A model generated the notes under the pieces. It did no database searches. It was given only the letters and a program-made list of their open reading frames with translations, and was not told the origin of the DNA. From Paraphoma chrysanthemicola (lineage: Eukaryota > Ascomycota > Dothideomycetes > Pleosporales > Phaeosphaeriaceae), in contig JAGMWG010000006.1 in NCBI GenBank assembly GCA_020744225.1, forward strand, positions 372,001 through 436,000: a DNA stretch of 64,000 bases, in the 5' to 3' direction. Positions 1-10,470 of this stretch are shown piece by piece (position 1 is the first letter of the stretch; each line of letters begins with the position of its first letter). The position numbers and the translations under genes were made by a program.

Positions 1-680
1 ATGTAATACGGCAGCTGACTACTTTTACTTTAGTTGCTTTGACAACATCTATTACGTTGCTCTTAAGCCCTGCAGACTGCTGTTAATCCCTTTGCTGACT
101 GTACAAATCCGCTTAAACTAAATGCGCTTTCCGGGCACATTATGACTAAGACACATACTGAGCGGCAGCTATATGCCTAGTATAGATTGAGTGCGCGTCT
201 GACATTGCGGGTATGGCGGCGGATGACAGTGGTTGATATGATAACAAGATTGAAGTCTACGCTCTGGTAAGCGGATTAAGTGTTAATGGCAGAAAGCCAC
301 AGTTGCAAGCACATATAAAGGTGGAAAGGGGTTGCATATCTTAGTGATACAGCTGTCGCACGGTCTACAATAAACAGCTTGTTGCATAGAGCACTGCGAT
401 TATTAGCGCTGCAGAAAGGTGCTTATGTTTGATCTGTATCTCCTGCAGAGAGCTTAGGTTGTAAAAAGCCTACGAGGGCTGGATACGTAAGATAGAGTAG
501 AGATGCAGGATAAAGTAGGATGGAACTGACCGCAAGGGTCTGGGCTGTTCATCGTATCTGATGGTGGCTGCCTTCTGTTCCCTTCTCCTCATTAGCATAC
601 CATCGCCTTCGGCGCAAAGGTAGGGCAGGAGCGGGTCGGCCATACATTCGCTTGTAGTGGCGCATTTGCCCTATCTTTCT
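1..680. repeat. Left arm of a long inverted repeat flanking the HET-ankyrin gene
   Basis: Read in reverse complement, the stretch from about 4510 down to about 3795 matches this arm in the same order. Matching landmarks include the GAGCGGCAGC core near 157, the AAGCGGATTAAGTGTTA block near 270, the GCTTAGGTTGTAAAA block near 452, the GCAGGATAAAGTAGG block near 505 and AGGGCAGGAGCGGGTCGGCC near 625. The match already holds at base 1, so the arm probably continues outside the window. Many differences are CpA in the right arm against TpA here, which is RIP-like. There is no coding sequence I can support in it. Confidence 0.8.
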
Positions 681-805
681 CTCTTTACAGTTACATAAGT
701 GTAGCTGTTAGCGTATATTTTGTATTACTACGTCCTTACTATCGTGAAGTGTGTTTTAAAATGCAGCGATCCCATCTAGAAGAACTAACTATGAGCATGC
801 GTTTA

Positions 806-3304
806 TCAAGATTGCCGGGCGCCCCATGCTTGTAGCAGCACCTTCACTACCGCCCCACTGCCTTCTAATGAAGCCGCCTGGAGTGCCTTGCGATAGCGCC
901 CACCCTGCGCGTTAGGGTTGGCGCCCGCGTCGAGCAGCATCTTTATCACGTCCCAGTGCTTATTTTCTAAAGCCGCCTGGAGTGCGTTGCCGTAGCGTCC
1001 ACCCTGCGCGTTAGGGTCGGCGCCCTTGTCGAGCAGCATCTTCACCACCCCCTCGTAGCCTCTGTATGAAGCTGCCTGGAGAGCGTTGCCGGGATATCCA
1101 CCCTGCGCGTTAGGGTCGGCGCCCTTGTCGAGCAGCATCTTCACCACCCCCTCGTAGCCTCTGTATGAAGCTGCCTGGAGAGCGTTGCCGGAATCTCCAC
1201 TCTGCGTGTTAGGGTCGGCGCCCGCGTCGAGCAGCATCTTCATTACATCCCAGTACTTATTTTTTAAAGCCGCCTGGAGTGCGTTGCCGTACTGTCCACC
1301 CTGCGCGTTAGGGTTGGCGCCCTTGTCGAGCAGCATCTTTACCACCGCCCCACTGCTTTCCAATGAAGCCGCCTGGAGAGCGTTGCCGAACTCTCCACCC
1401 TGCGTGTTGACGTCGGCGCTCTTGTCGAGCAGCAGCTTCACCACCGCCTTGTGGCCTCGTAATGAAGCTGCCTGGAGTGCGTTGCCGAAGCGTCCACCCT
1501 GCGCGTTAGGGTCGGCGCCCTTGTCAAGCAGCATCTTTACCACCGCCCCACTGCCTTTCAATGAAGCCGCCTGGAGAGCGTTGCCGTAATCTCCACCCTG
1601 CGTGTTAGGGTCGGCGCCCGCGTCGAGCAGCATCTTCATCACATCCCAGTGCTTATTTTCTAAAGCCGCGTAGAGTGCGTTACCGTACTGTCCACCCTGC
1701 GCATTAGGGTCGGCGCCCGCGTTGAGCAGCACCTTCACCATTGCCTCGTGGCCTCTGTATGAAGCCGCCTGGAGAGCGTTGCCGTAGGTTCCGCTACGTA
1801 TACGCTTATGGATGCTATGATACAATATAGTTTGAACAGCCTGCGGATGTTCTTGTTCCAGAGCATCTTGGAGCGCTGACTCTTCTAAAGTCTTTCTTGC
1901 CTCAACTCCTCCTCTTACGTGGAGTAACCTTTTTACAATCTGGCCATAGCCTTGGAATGCAGCCTTAAGGACGGCCTTTTTCTCATCGTGAATTACCACT
2001 ATCTTGACGTGTTGCTCAACGCCTCCCCATGGAATCACTTGTAGTCCATTATCATATTTTTGAAATTCCGAATATTTACTTGTCTGTGCACCCAGCATAA
2101 GCTTCACCACTTGGCTATGGCATGTTTCTTGGTCCTCAAGGTCTCTTTCTAGTCGCCTTTCGAATAGAAACAACGACGGATCCTTAACAATTGCTATGCT
2201 CTTGGATCTATCCTCTAGGACTTCAGTTCTACCCGACCTACTCCCCGATTGAAGATGGGGAAAAAGAAATTCTGTTTCCTCCTCGTCTCCAAGTGGTGGC
2301 ACAAAGTAAATTGTGTGCAATGTTACGAAATTATTCATGAAATTGAGCATCTCATGGATGGAGACAGGTGTAGACTGAACTAAATACGTCATGGCTTTGT
2401 GAACGACTTCGTGAGTGGGCGTTTGATAGTCTATAGCAATGCTTCGTCTATCCACGGAACTGGTGGACATTCCAAGTAGGGCGTATATCTTGTCGCGTTC
2501 GTCTGTTGCTTTGCTTGATTGGAACCTGCGAATAAGGGTACATAGATCTCTTGTTTGGCCCCACCAAGATCCTGAACGGAAGGCTCCTGGCATGATGTCC
2601 AATATGGCTTGACAGTGCGGCTTAGGGATTTCTCCTATTAGAGATGGTGCGCGAGAAAATTCCTGTGCCGGGATTGATAAAGTGCCGCAACAGACAGTAG
2701 CTTCTTGCGCGTAAGCAGTTTCCTGTAGGATCCAGACCCGTGTGAACCACTGTCGGTTCAGCAGTTGTCGTAAACCGGTACGACAATCACCCCAACGGTT
2801 GTCATCGGGTGTCAATTGTCCGAGATCGCAATCCGCGCCTATTTTTCGAGGCTGATTGAGCACATCCATGAGAGCTATAATTTCTGGCGTAGCCTTTCCT
2901 AGCCAGAAGAGAACCCTCTCGGCAAGTTTGAAGATTTTTCCCATCTGCTGAACCTGTCGACCCTGCTCTCTTTTGTCAACTTGGTTGATGCAGATCGCAT
3001 CGATCCATAGATAACGGTCTCTATCGCGCAACTGCAAGCATTTCAACGCCGAATATAGGTTGTCTGTTACCCAAAATCGCTTTCGGTTAAGCACTATACA
3101 TTCAACCCGCTCGTCGCTACCCCATACGTAGGAGAGAGCTTCATATAGAGGGTGTCTATCGCTCAATAGCGAGTGATGGAGAAGCTCACATTTGAGCTCA
3201 GGGCCTTGGAAACTCGATAGCTTCAGGATTCGGAAAGTTGAGTCCACAGGCTGAAGAGATGTGTACTGGTATGTTTCGAGAGCCGGCAATGAAGTGCTCA
3301 TCAT
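806..3304 (-). CDS. HET-domain protein with C-terminal ankyrin repeats
   Basis: The protein is a probable heterokaryon-incompatibility / NLR-like cytosolic protein. From the chosen start it is 832 aa. The HET domain lies in roughly residues 50-200 and shows the family blocks LYEALSYVWGS, RYLWIDAICINQ, EQGRQVQQMGKIF and FTRVWILQE. A linker without recognised domains follows. The C-terminus is ten 33-residue ankyrin repeats with the consensus GNALQAAS..G...VVKMLLDKGADPNAQGG. HET domains trigger cell death or non-self responses in filamentous fungi. I chose the Met at 3304 because an N-terminus about 20 residues before the conserved RILKL block is usual; an in-frame Met at 3301 and an upstream one at 3448 are alternatives. 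No intron is needed. The last repeat ends abruptly in AWGARQS, so the C-terminus may be slightly truncated. There is no NACHT domain between HET and ankyrins. The gene sits between inverted-repeat arms. Confidence 0.85.
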   Translation of the reverse strand: MMSTSLPALETYQYTSLQPVDSTFRILKLSSFQGPELKCELLHHSLLSDRHPLYEALSYVWGSDERVECIVLNRKRFWVTDNLYSALKCLQLRDRDRYLWIDAICINQVDKREQGRQVQQMGKIFKLAERVLFWLGKATPEIIALMDVLNQPRKIGADCDLGQLTPDDNRWGDCRTGLRQLLNRQWFTRVWILQETAYAQEATVCCGTLSIPAQEFSRAPSLIGEIPKPHCQAILDIMPGAFRSGSWWGQTRDLCTLIRRFQSSKATDERDKIYALLGMSTSSVDRRSIAIDYQTPTHEVVHKAMTYLVQSTPVSIHEMLNFMNNFVTLHTIYFVPPLGDEEETEFLFPHLQSGSRSGRTEVLEDRSKSIAIVKDPSLFLFERRLERDLEDQETCHSQVVKLMLGAQTSKYSEFQKYDNGLQVIPWGGVEQHVKIVVIHDEKKAVLKAAFQGYGQIVKRLLHVRGGVEARKTLEESALQDALEQEHPQAVQTILYHSIHKRIRSGTYGNALQAASYRGHEAMVKVLLNAGADPNAQGGQYGNALYAALENKHWDVMKMLLDAGADPNTQGGDYGNALQAASLKGSGAVVKMLLDKGADPNAQGGRFGNALQAASLRGHKAVVKLLLDKSADVNTQGGEFGNALQAASLESSGAVVKMLLDKGANPNAQGGQYGNALQAALKNKYWDVMKMLLDAGADPNTQSGDSGNALQAASYRGYEGVVKMLLDKGADPNAQGGYPGNALQAASYRGYEGVVKMLLDKGADPNAQGGRYGNALQAALENKHWDVIKMLLDAGANPNAQGGRYRKALQAASLEGSGAVVKVLLQAWGARQS
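809..1792 (-). repeat. Tandem 99-bp ankyrin-coding repeats (10 units)
   Basis: Ten in-frame 99-bp units each encode one 33-residue ankyrin repeat. Three unit types alternate: a WDVMKMLLDAGADPN type (units 2, 6, 9), a GSGAVVKMLLDKGA-like type (units 3, 5, 10) and a RGYEGVVKMLLDKGA type (units 7 and 8). Units 7 and 8 are nearly identical at DNA level: the same run recurs exactly 99 bp apart near 1040-1090 and 1140-1190. This is the look of recent unit duplication and gene conversion. Confidence 0.85.
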
Positions 3305-3794
3305 CACGGAAGACAAGTGCACCTGATGAGGGAAAAGAGAGCTGCTAGGAGTCGTAAAGCGTCCTATTGTTTGCAACGTGGCTGAGCTTGAGCCTTGTCG
3401 TACGAAAGGCGGGGCAGCAACCAGCGCCAGGACAACTGGAGATCGCACTATCCTTGATGTTCAGCTGTATGAATTACCCTGCACTCTTTCATGAAATGAA
3501 AAGAATAGCTTACAAACGATGTTCCTACACCGCTGGTTGTCGCTGTTACTGACGATGGTGTTTGGGCAGTGCGAAGAGGGAGATTAGCCTAGAAGGATGC
3601 ACAAGTTGGCGGGGTAGCTGAGTGAAACCGGGAGTGACTCAGCGTGGCAGTGCAAGGCTGAGGGTTCAGCTCCAAGCAACCATGCTAAACCAGTGACTTG
3701 TTGCTCAGTCCATGGCTTTGTGATTTCACAACATTTATACAGCCGGTCGGTGGTAGCTGGCATATGCTGATTAATGTGGAGTAACAAAATGTGG

Positions 3795-4510
3795 CCAGTA
3801 CTTGCCACTGATGGCGAGCATGATGGCCGACCCGCTCCTGCCCTACCTTTGCCCGGAAGGCAATGGTATGCTGATGAGAAGACGACGGAAGACGGCCATA
3901 GATGGTGTGGCGTCTTGCCAAGCACAGCCACCATCAGATACGATTTTAGATAAGAACGGCCTGGAACATGGTAGTTAGTTCTACCCTACTTTATCCTGCA
4001 TCTCTGCTCTATCTTACCCAGCCCTCGTGGGCTTTTACAACCTAAGCCCCTCGCAGACCGTACAAGTCAAACATGAACACCTCTCTACGTTGCTAATGAT
4101 TATAGTGCTCTATGCAAGGAGCCGTTTGTTGTATACCGTGCGATAGCTGTATTACTAAGATATGCAACGCCTTTCTACTCTTATATGTCCTTGCAATAAT
4201 GGCTTTCTGCCAGTAACACTTAATCCGCTTGCCTGAGCGTAGACTTCGAGCTTAGTATTCCCTAACTCATCGCGCCAATCTCCGGCGTCCGCTGCCACGC
4301 CCGCTATGTTTGACGCCCACTCAATCTATTCTAGCCATCTGGCTGCCGCTCGGTATGTGTTGGCCATAGTGTGCTCGGGAAGTACAAGGATGTGCGAAGG
4401 CTGGAGCGGGTCTTTTGCTCAGTCGGCGGAGGGTCAACGTCGAGTCTGCTAGGCTTGAGGGCGTCGTGATGGATGTTGCGGAAGCTACTAAAGTAGGCGC
4501 AGTTAGCCGT
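3795..4510. repeat. Right arm of the inverted repeat flanking the HET-ankyrin gene
   Basis: This is the reverse-complement partner of the arm at 1-680. It keeps more CpA/TpG sites than the left arm (for example TCCATCACG where the left arm has TCTATTACG), so it is the less RIP-mutated copy. Short open frames inside it differ between the two arms and are not taken as genes. The outer limit is uncertain because the partner sequence runs off the left edge of the window. Confidence 0.8.
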
Positions 4511-4514
4511 TAGA

Positions 4515-4634
4515 TCACATCTCGATGTTGTATAACGGCTGTGTCAGAAGCTGATTGTGGTTCGCGGTTTTGATGCCGGACTCGTTCGTGTACTTTGCAT
4601 AAGCGCTAGGGCCATAGGAGCCCTGGCCCTGCTC
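4515..4634 (-). other. Short protein-like remnant next to the right arm
   Basis: The reverse complement reads as a 39-codon open frame with a protein-like composition, beginning EQGQGSYGPSAYAKYTNE and ending QPLYNIEM followed by a stop. It has no start codon. It lies directly outside the right inverted-repeat arm. It may be the 3' end of a decayed gene or of an element carried with the arm. I do not recognise the family. Confidence 0.25.
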
Positions 4635-4639
4635 CTAAT

Positions 4640-4956
4640 CTAAAGTTAGATTTTAGATGTCCTGCAGTGCTTAGTAGCAGTGCCGCACAGCTACGGGGCT
4701 GACAGCTACTATAGATACGTTACGCACTAACAATAAGGTAAGGCGTGTATAGTTATTCTGTACTAGCTAGAATTAGTACTTACTTCTGCGTAAGGTACTA
4801 ATTAGTATAGTAACTCTATATAAATTTACCTATAATAGTACTTATAAGACTAAAGATAACTTATAGGTATTAGAGTAAGATTTTAAAGCTAGTATAAGAC
4901 TATTTAACAAAAATCTAGAGTAAAAAAGATATAGTATTAGTACTGTAAGATAGAAA
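4640..4956. other. AT-rich, RIP-degraded left flank of the retrotransposon nest
   Basis: There is no gene here. Composition changes within about 100 bases from mixed sequence to strongly AT-rich sequence poor in CA and TG. This is the pre-insertion target DNA of the outer LTR element. It was itself already repeat-like or has been hit by RIP leaking out of the element. Confidence 0.5.
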
Positions 4957-4961
4957 GTTTG
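4957..4961. repeat. Target-site duplication (GTTTG), left copy, outer element
   Basis: GTTTG directly precedes the left outer LTR and the identical pentamer follows the right outer LTR at 26447-26451. This is the 5-bp duplication expected of LTR-element integration. Confidence 0.85.
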
Positions 4962-5462
4962 TGTTACAGTTACCTTAGGAAGTAGACTAGAAGTAGCTAA
5001 TTGTACTCTAATTAGATACTAATAAGTTACTAATAAGAAGCTTATAAAAACTAACTATAACACTATACTATAGAACTATAGGTTACGTAACTTAATTAGT
5101 ACACTAGACTATATTAGGTACTAAGTAAGCTAAGTAGACTAAGTACTAAGTAGTACTAATTATACTAATTAACTAAGCATATCTTACTTAGTTATCTAAT
5201 CTCTTCTAGTATATAGATATAAGTAATAAGCTTCTATAGCTTATTATATTTAACTTAGTATTTAATCTATAACTAGTTACTATTTACACTTAACTTATAG
5301 TTCTCTCTATCTATATTAGTGTAACTCTCTACTCTTAATTATTATTCTCTTAATCTATCTTATTAGTAACTCTATCTAATTCTCTTTAATACTCTATTTC
5401 TAAGAACTAACTATAAAACCTTAAGTACACAAAGCCTACTTCTAACTTTAGATCTTTTTATA
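4962..5462 (+). repeat. 5' LTR of the outer element
   Basis: It begins TGTTACAGTTACC and ends TTTTTATA, where the partner ends TTTACA. It is 501 bp, the same length as the right LTR. It is more heavily converted to TpA than the partner: CACGCCTTA in the right LTR reads CATATCTTA here. Confidence 0.9.
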
Positions 5463-5579
5463 CTTTAAATACTCTTAAGATAAGTAATATAGAAATAGAT
5501 ACTCTAATCTCTAGTGTAGCTAATAGAGCTACTACTAGAAGACAAATTTCTAATAATTTCTACAAAGATTAGACTATAC

Positions 5580-7823
5580 TTAAATTATAAATTATATAAT
5601 AAAACTTTTACTTCTATCTTTATAATATAATTAATAAAGATAATAAGATTACTAATATAGTTACTACTATAAAAGAAAAGATACTTAATTAAGTAACTCT
5701 AAAACTTAAATAATACTTTAATAGTAGTATATAAGACTTAGCTAATATCTAGATTATTAAAGACTATAATAAGTTTAAAGAAGCTCTTAGAAAAGTATTC
5801 TCTATTACTAAGAAACTAACTATTATAGAAGGTAAAATTTAACGCCTCTAATAGACCTAGTCTATAGAAGACTATACTAACCTATTCTAGTAATACTCTA
5901 AGTATATAGAATAAAATAACAAAGCTCTTATATAAATATTCTAATAAGGTCTTAAGTTTAGTGTCTATAAAGAACTTATATATAGCGTAGCTAATATTAC
6001 TAGTCTAGATAATCTAATTAAGAAAGCTACTAGAATTAATAATAAGCTACTTAAATTAGAATTAGAGACTAACGCCTTTACCTTAACGCGCTAATAGAGT
6101 AAGTATAAATAATTCTATAAACCTAAGAATTATAGGCCTAAGAAATAATTCTACTCTAAGAAGATACTAGAATACTATAGATCTAAAAGAATAGAATTAA
6201 TAAACGTTAACACTATTAAGTATAAAAAGCCTAGTAATAGTTATAAGAAACTTATATAAAGTAAAGATAAGACTAGTATAAAGAAAATAAGAACCTATTA
6301 TAACTATAGTAAACTAGAATATTTAGTAAAGAATTACTAAATAAAGAATAAAGTTATTAAAATAATTAATATAATTAAGTATAACTAGAACAAAGAAGAA
6401 ATAGAATAGAACGTAGTATCTAACTCTAATAGAAACTTACTTACTTTAGATAATAAGAAAGAACCTATAAAATAGTTCTTCTATCTAAACCTTTAGAAGA
6501 AATAGAATCTAGAACTACTAATCTTCTATATCTCTATACTACACTCTAAAATAAAAGTTAAGACTACGTAAGATAATGCTATAACCTTAGCGCTAGAATT
6601 ACTATTCTACTACTAAGATATAATAAACTAGCTTATATATACTCTACTAGAAAGTCTAATACTAAAACGTAAAAATACTACTCTAGTATAGCTAAGAAAT
6701 AAATATATAATATCTATATATATATAGAAAAATAATAAAATACATAGATATAACTAGAAATATAAGTAGAATATAAAACTAAGAAAATAATTCTTCTAAC
6801 TTAATCTAAAAAGTAAGAAATTTATAGAATTTATAATAAAAAATAGCTAATAAATCTAAGAGAGTTTTCTATAGCTTTCTAATATTATAAGAGAAATAAA
6901 GAAAGAAGCTAAAGAAAGAGTCTTTCTAGACTAGTACTATAAAGCTATAAAATAATTACTAAATTAGGTAAAAATAGCTAATAATAGCTAAGTACTATTA
7001 GTATAATAAGATAAGAATTATAAGACGTCTTATAACTACGTACCTTTAGAAGAAAAGAAGAAATCTTCTTAGTATAGTAACTAACTTAAATAGAGATTAG
7101 ATAAAGAAGACTAAGTAACTAAAGAAAGTAAAGTATACAAAAATACTAAAAGAGTTAATAATAACTCTAATAACGTTATTATTACTCTAAGACTATTATA
7201 TTTTATAAACCTAAGAAACTTACTCTATACTAATATAAGCTATATAGCTTACACGTATAATTAGTACCTAATATACTATTTTAATAAAGAAGTAATAGAA
7301 TAGTTTCTAACTAGAAAATCTAAGTATAAATAGTAATAGTTTAACTACTCTAAGAATATATACAAATTCTACCTCTAGAATAAGTAAGTAATAGACACTT
7401 TTCTAAGCAAAAACTTATAAAAAGAGTAGATACTTAGAATTCTAATAGTTAATAAAGAATATCTTAACTAAATATAGTAACTATATATAAATAGAGACTA
7501 TATTAAATACTAAGATAATAAAATTATAAATAGATTTAATAGTAAGAAGTCTTTTTTAGATCTAAGTTAATACACGAGTAAGAACATAATAATATTAACT
7601 TAGCGCTACTTAATAAACTTCTTATAAAGATTAAGAAAGTAAAGATAAAAGTATTAATAAATTTAGAATTAGTAAGTAACTATATATTTCTTAACGTAGT
7701 TAAATAAGCTAGTCTTAAGACTAAGTTAAAAGAAAATCTATATTACGTCTAAGTAGCTACTAGAGAAATAATACTAAAATAGTTAGTTATAATATATAAG
7801 ATAATAACTAATATCTATATTAA
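5580..7823 (+). pseudogene. Decayed gag and protease of the outer element
   Basis: Plus-strand frames show a retrotransposon gag-like region at about 5640-6240. A CCHC zinc knuckle follows at about 6296-6337, where the cysteines now read as tyrosine (TGY to TAY) and the histidine as tyrosine. An aspartic-protease-like stretch lies at about 7620-7820, with the expected V-L-I-D-S-G run altered to VLINLE. The frame stops at the nested insertion and resumes at 22127. It carries many stop codons and cannot be functional. Confidence 0.75.
7819..7823. repeat. Target-site duplication (ATTAA), left copy, second element
   Basis: ATTAA immediately precedes the left LTR of the second element and is repeated at 22127-22131 after the right LTR. 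Removing the insert plus one copy restores one continuous protease-region frame of the outer element, which supports the boundary. Confidence 0.85.
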
Positions 7824-8244
7824 TATTAAGATAGTAGCTTATAAAGACTAGAGTAGACTAGTTAATATATAAGAGAGCTCTAGAGTTTATTTAAAGAGAA
7901 TAAGCGTAGAGTAGAAGAGTAAGCTTAAGTAGTCTAGAGTAGATTATCTATCTTAGAATATTAAGTTAAATACAATAAGAGATAAGCTCTTATTATAGTT
8001 ATCTATATACTAAGTGCTTTATAGTACTTAAGCTAAGTAGTTTAAGAAGAACTTAAGCTAACTTATCTAAGAAGTATACTAAGACTCTTTCTTAAGCTTA
8101 AGAGTTTAAAGAGATTACGTAACGTTAGCCTTGCTCTAAGGTAGCACGTACTTATTAGTTCTTAACTGCTAGCCTTATAAGTAACTATACCTCTTATACT
8201 CTTCTGTTCATAACTTATATTATCTTCTTCTAAGGTTTATAATA
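7824..8244 (-). repeat. LTR of the second element (left, 3' LTR of a minus-strand element)
   Basis: This 421-bp repeat is matched by 21708-22126 almost throughout, including the run AGAGAGCTCTAGAGTTTATT and the end TTCTAAGGTTTATAATA. Differences are mainly C/T and G/A transitions, plus a small length difference. Confidence 0.88.
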
Positions 8245-9988
8245 CTATCTTTCTTCTCTAGTAGCTTATTCTTAAGCGTTCTATTCTTAATATTATTATA
8301 CTAACTATATTAGTCTTATAATCTAAAGAATACCTTTGTTTAGCTCTTAAAATACATTAGAATAGTTAACTTACTCTAGTTTCTTATAATTATTATTTAT
8401 TATTTAATTAAGAGTATATTATAATACTAGAAGTTAATAAAAAGCGTCTAAAGTACTTAGAATATACTAAGCAGAGTTACTTATATATAAATATATTCTA
8501 GGTATTATTAAATAAGACTCGTAAGAAGTATAAGAAGAAAGTAGAGGTAGATAAGAAGTTATTAGTAAAAGTAGTTACTTATTTAATACGTAATAAGAAG
8601 ATTCTTTAGTAAGTAAAGTTACGTACTAAAAGAAAGATATAGTATTTAGTAAATAGCCTTTAGAATAAGAGAGAGAACGTAGACGCGTAAGAGTCTCTTA
8701 ACTGCCTAGCAGCTAATACCTTAGTAGAGTTCTTACTCTTAATATAGAAAACTCTAGAGAACTTAGATATACTAGTAGCTACACTATAGCTTAGTAAAGC
8801 GCTTATTTTTATATTATAGAGGTTAGTAGCTAGAGTCTTATTTTATTCTTTTCTAGTATTCTTTAATACGTTATCTATAGTTTTAGAGGTTACTCTCTAG
8901 TTTCTAAGTATTTTTAGAGTTATTGTACTCTAACTATTTAACTAGGTATTCTTATAGCTTAATCTACTTAGTATCTTAGTAGTCTAGAACTTTCTTAACT
9001 TTAAATTTATTTTCCTCTTCTATTTTATAGTAGAAGGTTTTCTAAAGTAATGTTTTAGAGTCTACTAGTTCTAATAGTTTAATATAAAATCTAGAGTAGA
9101 TTTTAGTATCTCTTAGTAGATCTAATATATATATTACTAGTCTGTTCTTTTTTATAAATTAAAAATAGTCTAACTTTAACATAGTCTAGTCTCTTACTTA
9201 GTTATATAGTTTATAGATTCTTTATAAGTAAATATACTTTATCTCTCTCTTTTAGCTAAGATACTATTTTTCTTTTCTTATTAATATATAAAATACTTTA
9301 CTATTAAGCTTTCTTAATACGTTCTTATATTTCTTTATAAGTTTTCTTTAATTTCTCTACTATTAATATAGTAGCTTTAGTATTTAAGCTAAGTAATATT
9401 CTTTTAAAGAGATGTAAATATCTTTTATAGTTAGTAAAGAATAGAGTCTTTTTAGTTAATTCTAATATTTTATTATTATAAGCTATTTAAGCTATAAGTA
9501 GTAATAATACCTAATTATCTTATTTCTTATTAGCGTAGATCTATAGGTATATCTTTATTATATAGTTTATTTATTCTATTTATCTATTTATTTAAGAGTA
9601 GTAAGTAGTAAATAGTTTTCTTTAGATTCTAATAGCTACTATAAGTGTAGTCTAATAATTAGATATAAAGAGCTTATCTTAGTTACTTATTATTGTTTTT
9701 AGTATACTATAATATTAAATAACTTAGTTATTAATAATATATTCTAATTATATTACTATATAGTTCTTCTTAAATAGTATATATTCTACAGCTTTTATAA
9801 AGTAGTATATAACTATAAGTATTGCGTTGTATTTTATTCTAGTAGTTAGATCTTTTAACTCTAGTAATCTTATAACAAAATCTATAAAGATATTAGTCTA
9901 GAGCTTAGTTAGTAACTTAATAGCCTATATTTCTCTATATTCTGCATATATACTATATTTATTCTTATAATAATTAGTGTATTTTCTA
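8245..9988 (-). pseudogene. Decayed integrase and C-terminal domain of the second element
   Basis: Minus-strand translation around 9.5-9.1 kb shows the integrase C-terminal pattern (AYNNKI.ELT, a YK.HL.LFKR-like run, then RDKVYLL and SK.LDYVKV.LFLI), close to the same region of the outer element. The part nearer 8.3-8.9 kb is the C-terminal tail before the LTR. Stops interrupt every frame. The fragment is separated from its reverse transcriptase by the third element. Confidence 0.7.
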
Positions 9989-9993
9989 ATAAA
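9989..9993. repeat. Target-site duplication (ATAAA), left copy, third element
   Basis: ATAAA precedes the left LTR of the innermost element and recurs at 17584-17588 right after its other LTR. Confidence 0.85.
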
Positions 9994-10172
9994 TATAAGA
10001 TAAATAGACTAATTAGTGCACTAGTAGTATTAAGATAAATAAATATAAATATATTATCTTTATATAAGAATAGATAAATTACTAGAGAGTTCTCTAGTAA
10101 TTTCTTAGCTTATATAGTACTAGTATATATATAATAAGAATACGAAGAGCTCTATAAGGCGTAGGTCTTATA
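9994..10172 (-). repeat. LTR of the third element (left)
   Basis: This 179-bp repeat is the same length as 17405-17583 and differs mainly by transitions. It begins TATAAGATAAATAGAC (partner TATAAGACAAATAGAC) and ends GGTCTTATA (partner GGCCTTATA). Confidence 0.9.
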
Positions 10173-10181
10173 TTATTTCTT

Positions 10182-10470
10182 TTCTTAAGTTAAATTATCT
10201 TAATTTAAGAGATTATCTCTCTTCTTAAGTTAAATTAACTTAATTTAAGAGAGTATATCTCTACTTTAGTTAAATTATCTTAATTTAATAGGTTATACCT
10301 CTATTTAAGTTAAATTATCTTAATTTAATAAGTTATACCTCTATTTAGATTAAATTACCTTAATTTAATAAGTTATACCTCTATTTAGGTTAAATTACCT
10401 TAATTTAGTAGATTATACCTCTACTTAGACTAAATTACCTCTACTTAGACTAAATTGCCTTAATTTAAAA
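10182..10470. repeat. 40-bp tandem repeat array inside the third element
   Basis: A core of the form TAAATTANCTTAATTTA starts at 10191, 10231, 10271, 10311, 10351 and 10391, an exact 40-bp period. A partial unit sits at 10431 and a last core at 10451. Units also share TTATACCTCTATTTAG. The array lies just inside the LTR that is the 3' LTR of this minus-strand element. Confidence 0.9.

Noticed and set aside
1185..1589. Plus-strand 134-codon open frame opposite the ankyrin repeats
   Set aside because: It is the antisense shadow of the repeated ankyrin codons. It repeats with the same 99-bp period and has no independent features.
3584..3934. Minus-strand 116-codon frame inside the right inverted arm
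   Set aside because: The corresponding stretch of the left arm is not open and the sequence shows no family pattern, so it is repeat DNA.
5463..7818. A separate gene inside the AT-rich block rather than retrotransposon gag
   Set aside because: The zinc knuckle, protease motif and exact continuation of the frame after the nested insert tie it to the outer element.
10182..10470. The 40-bp periodic array as a CRISPR
   Set aside because: Units are directly tandem without unique spacers and lie inside a fungal LTR retrotransposon.
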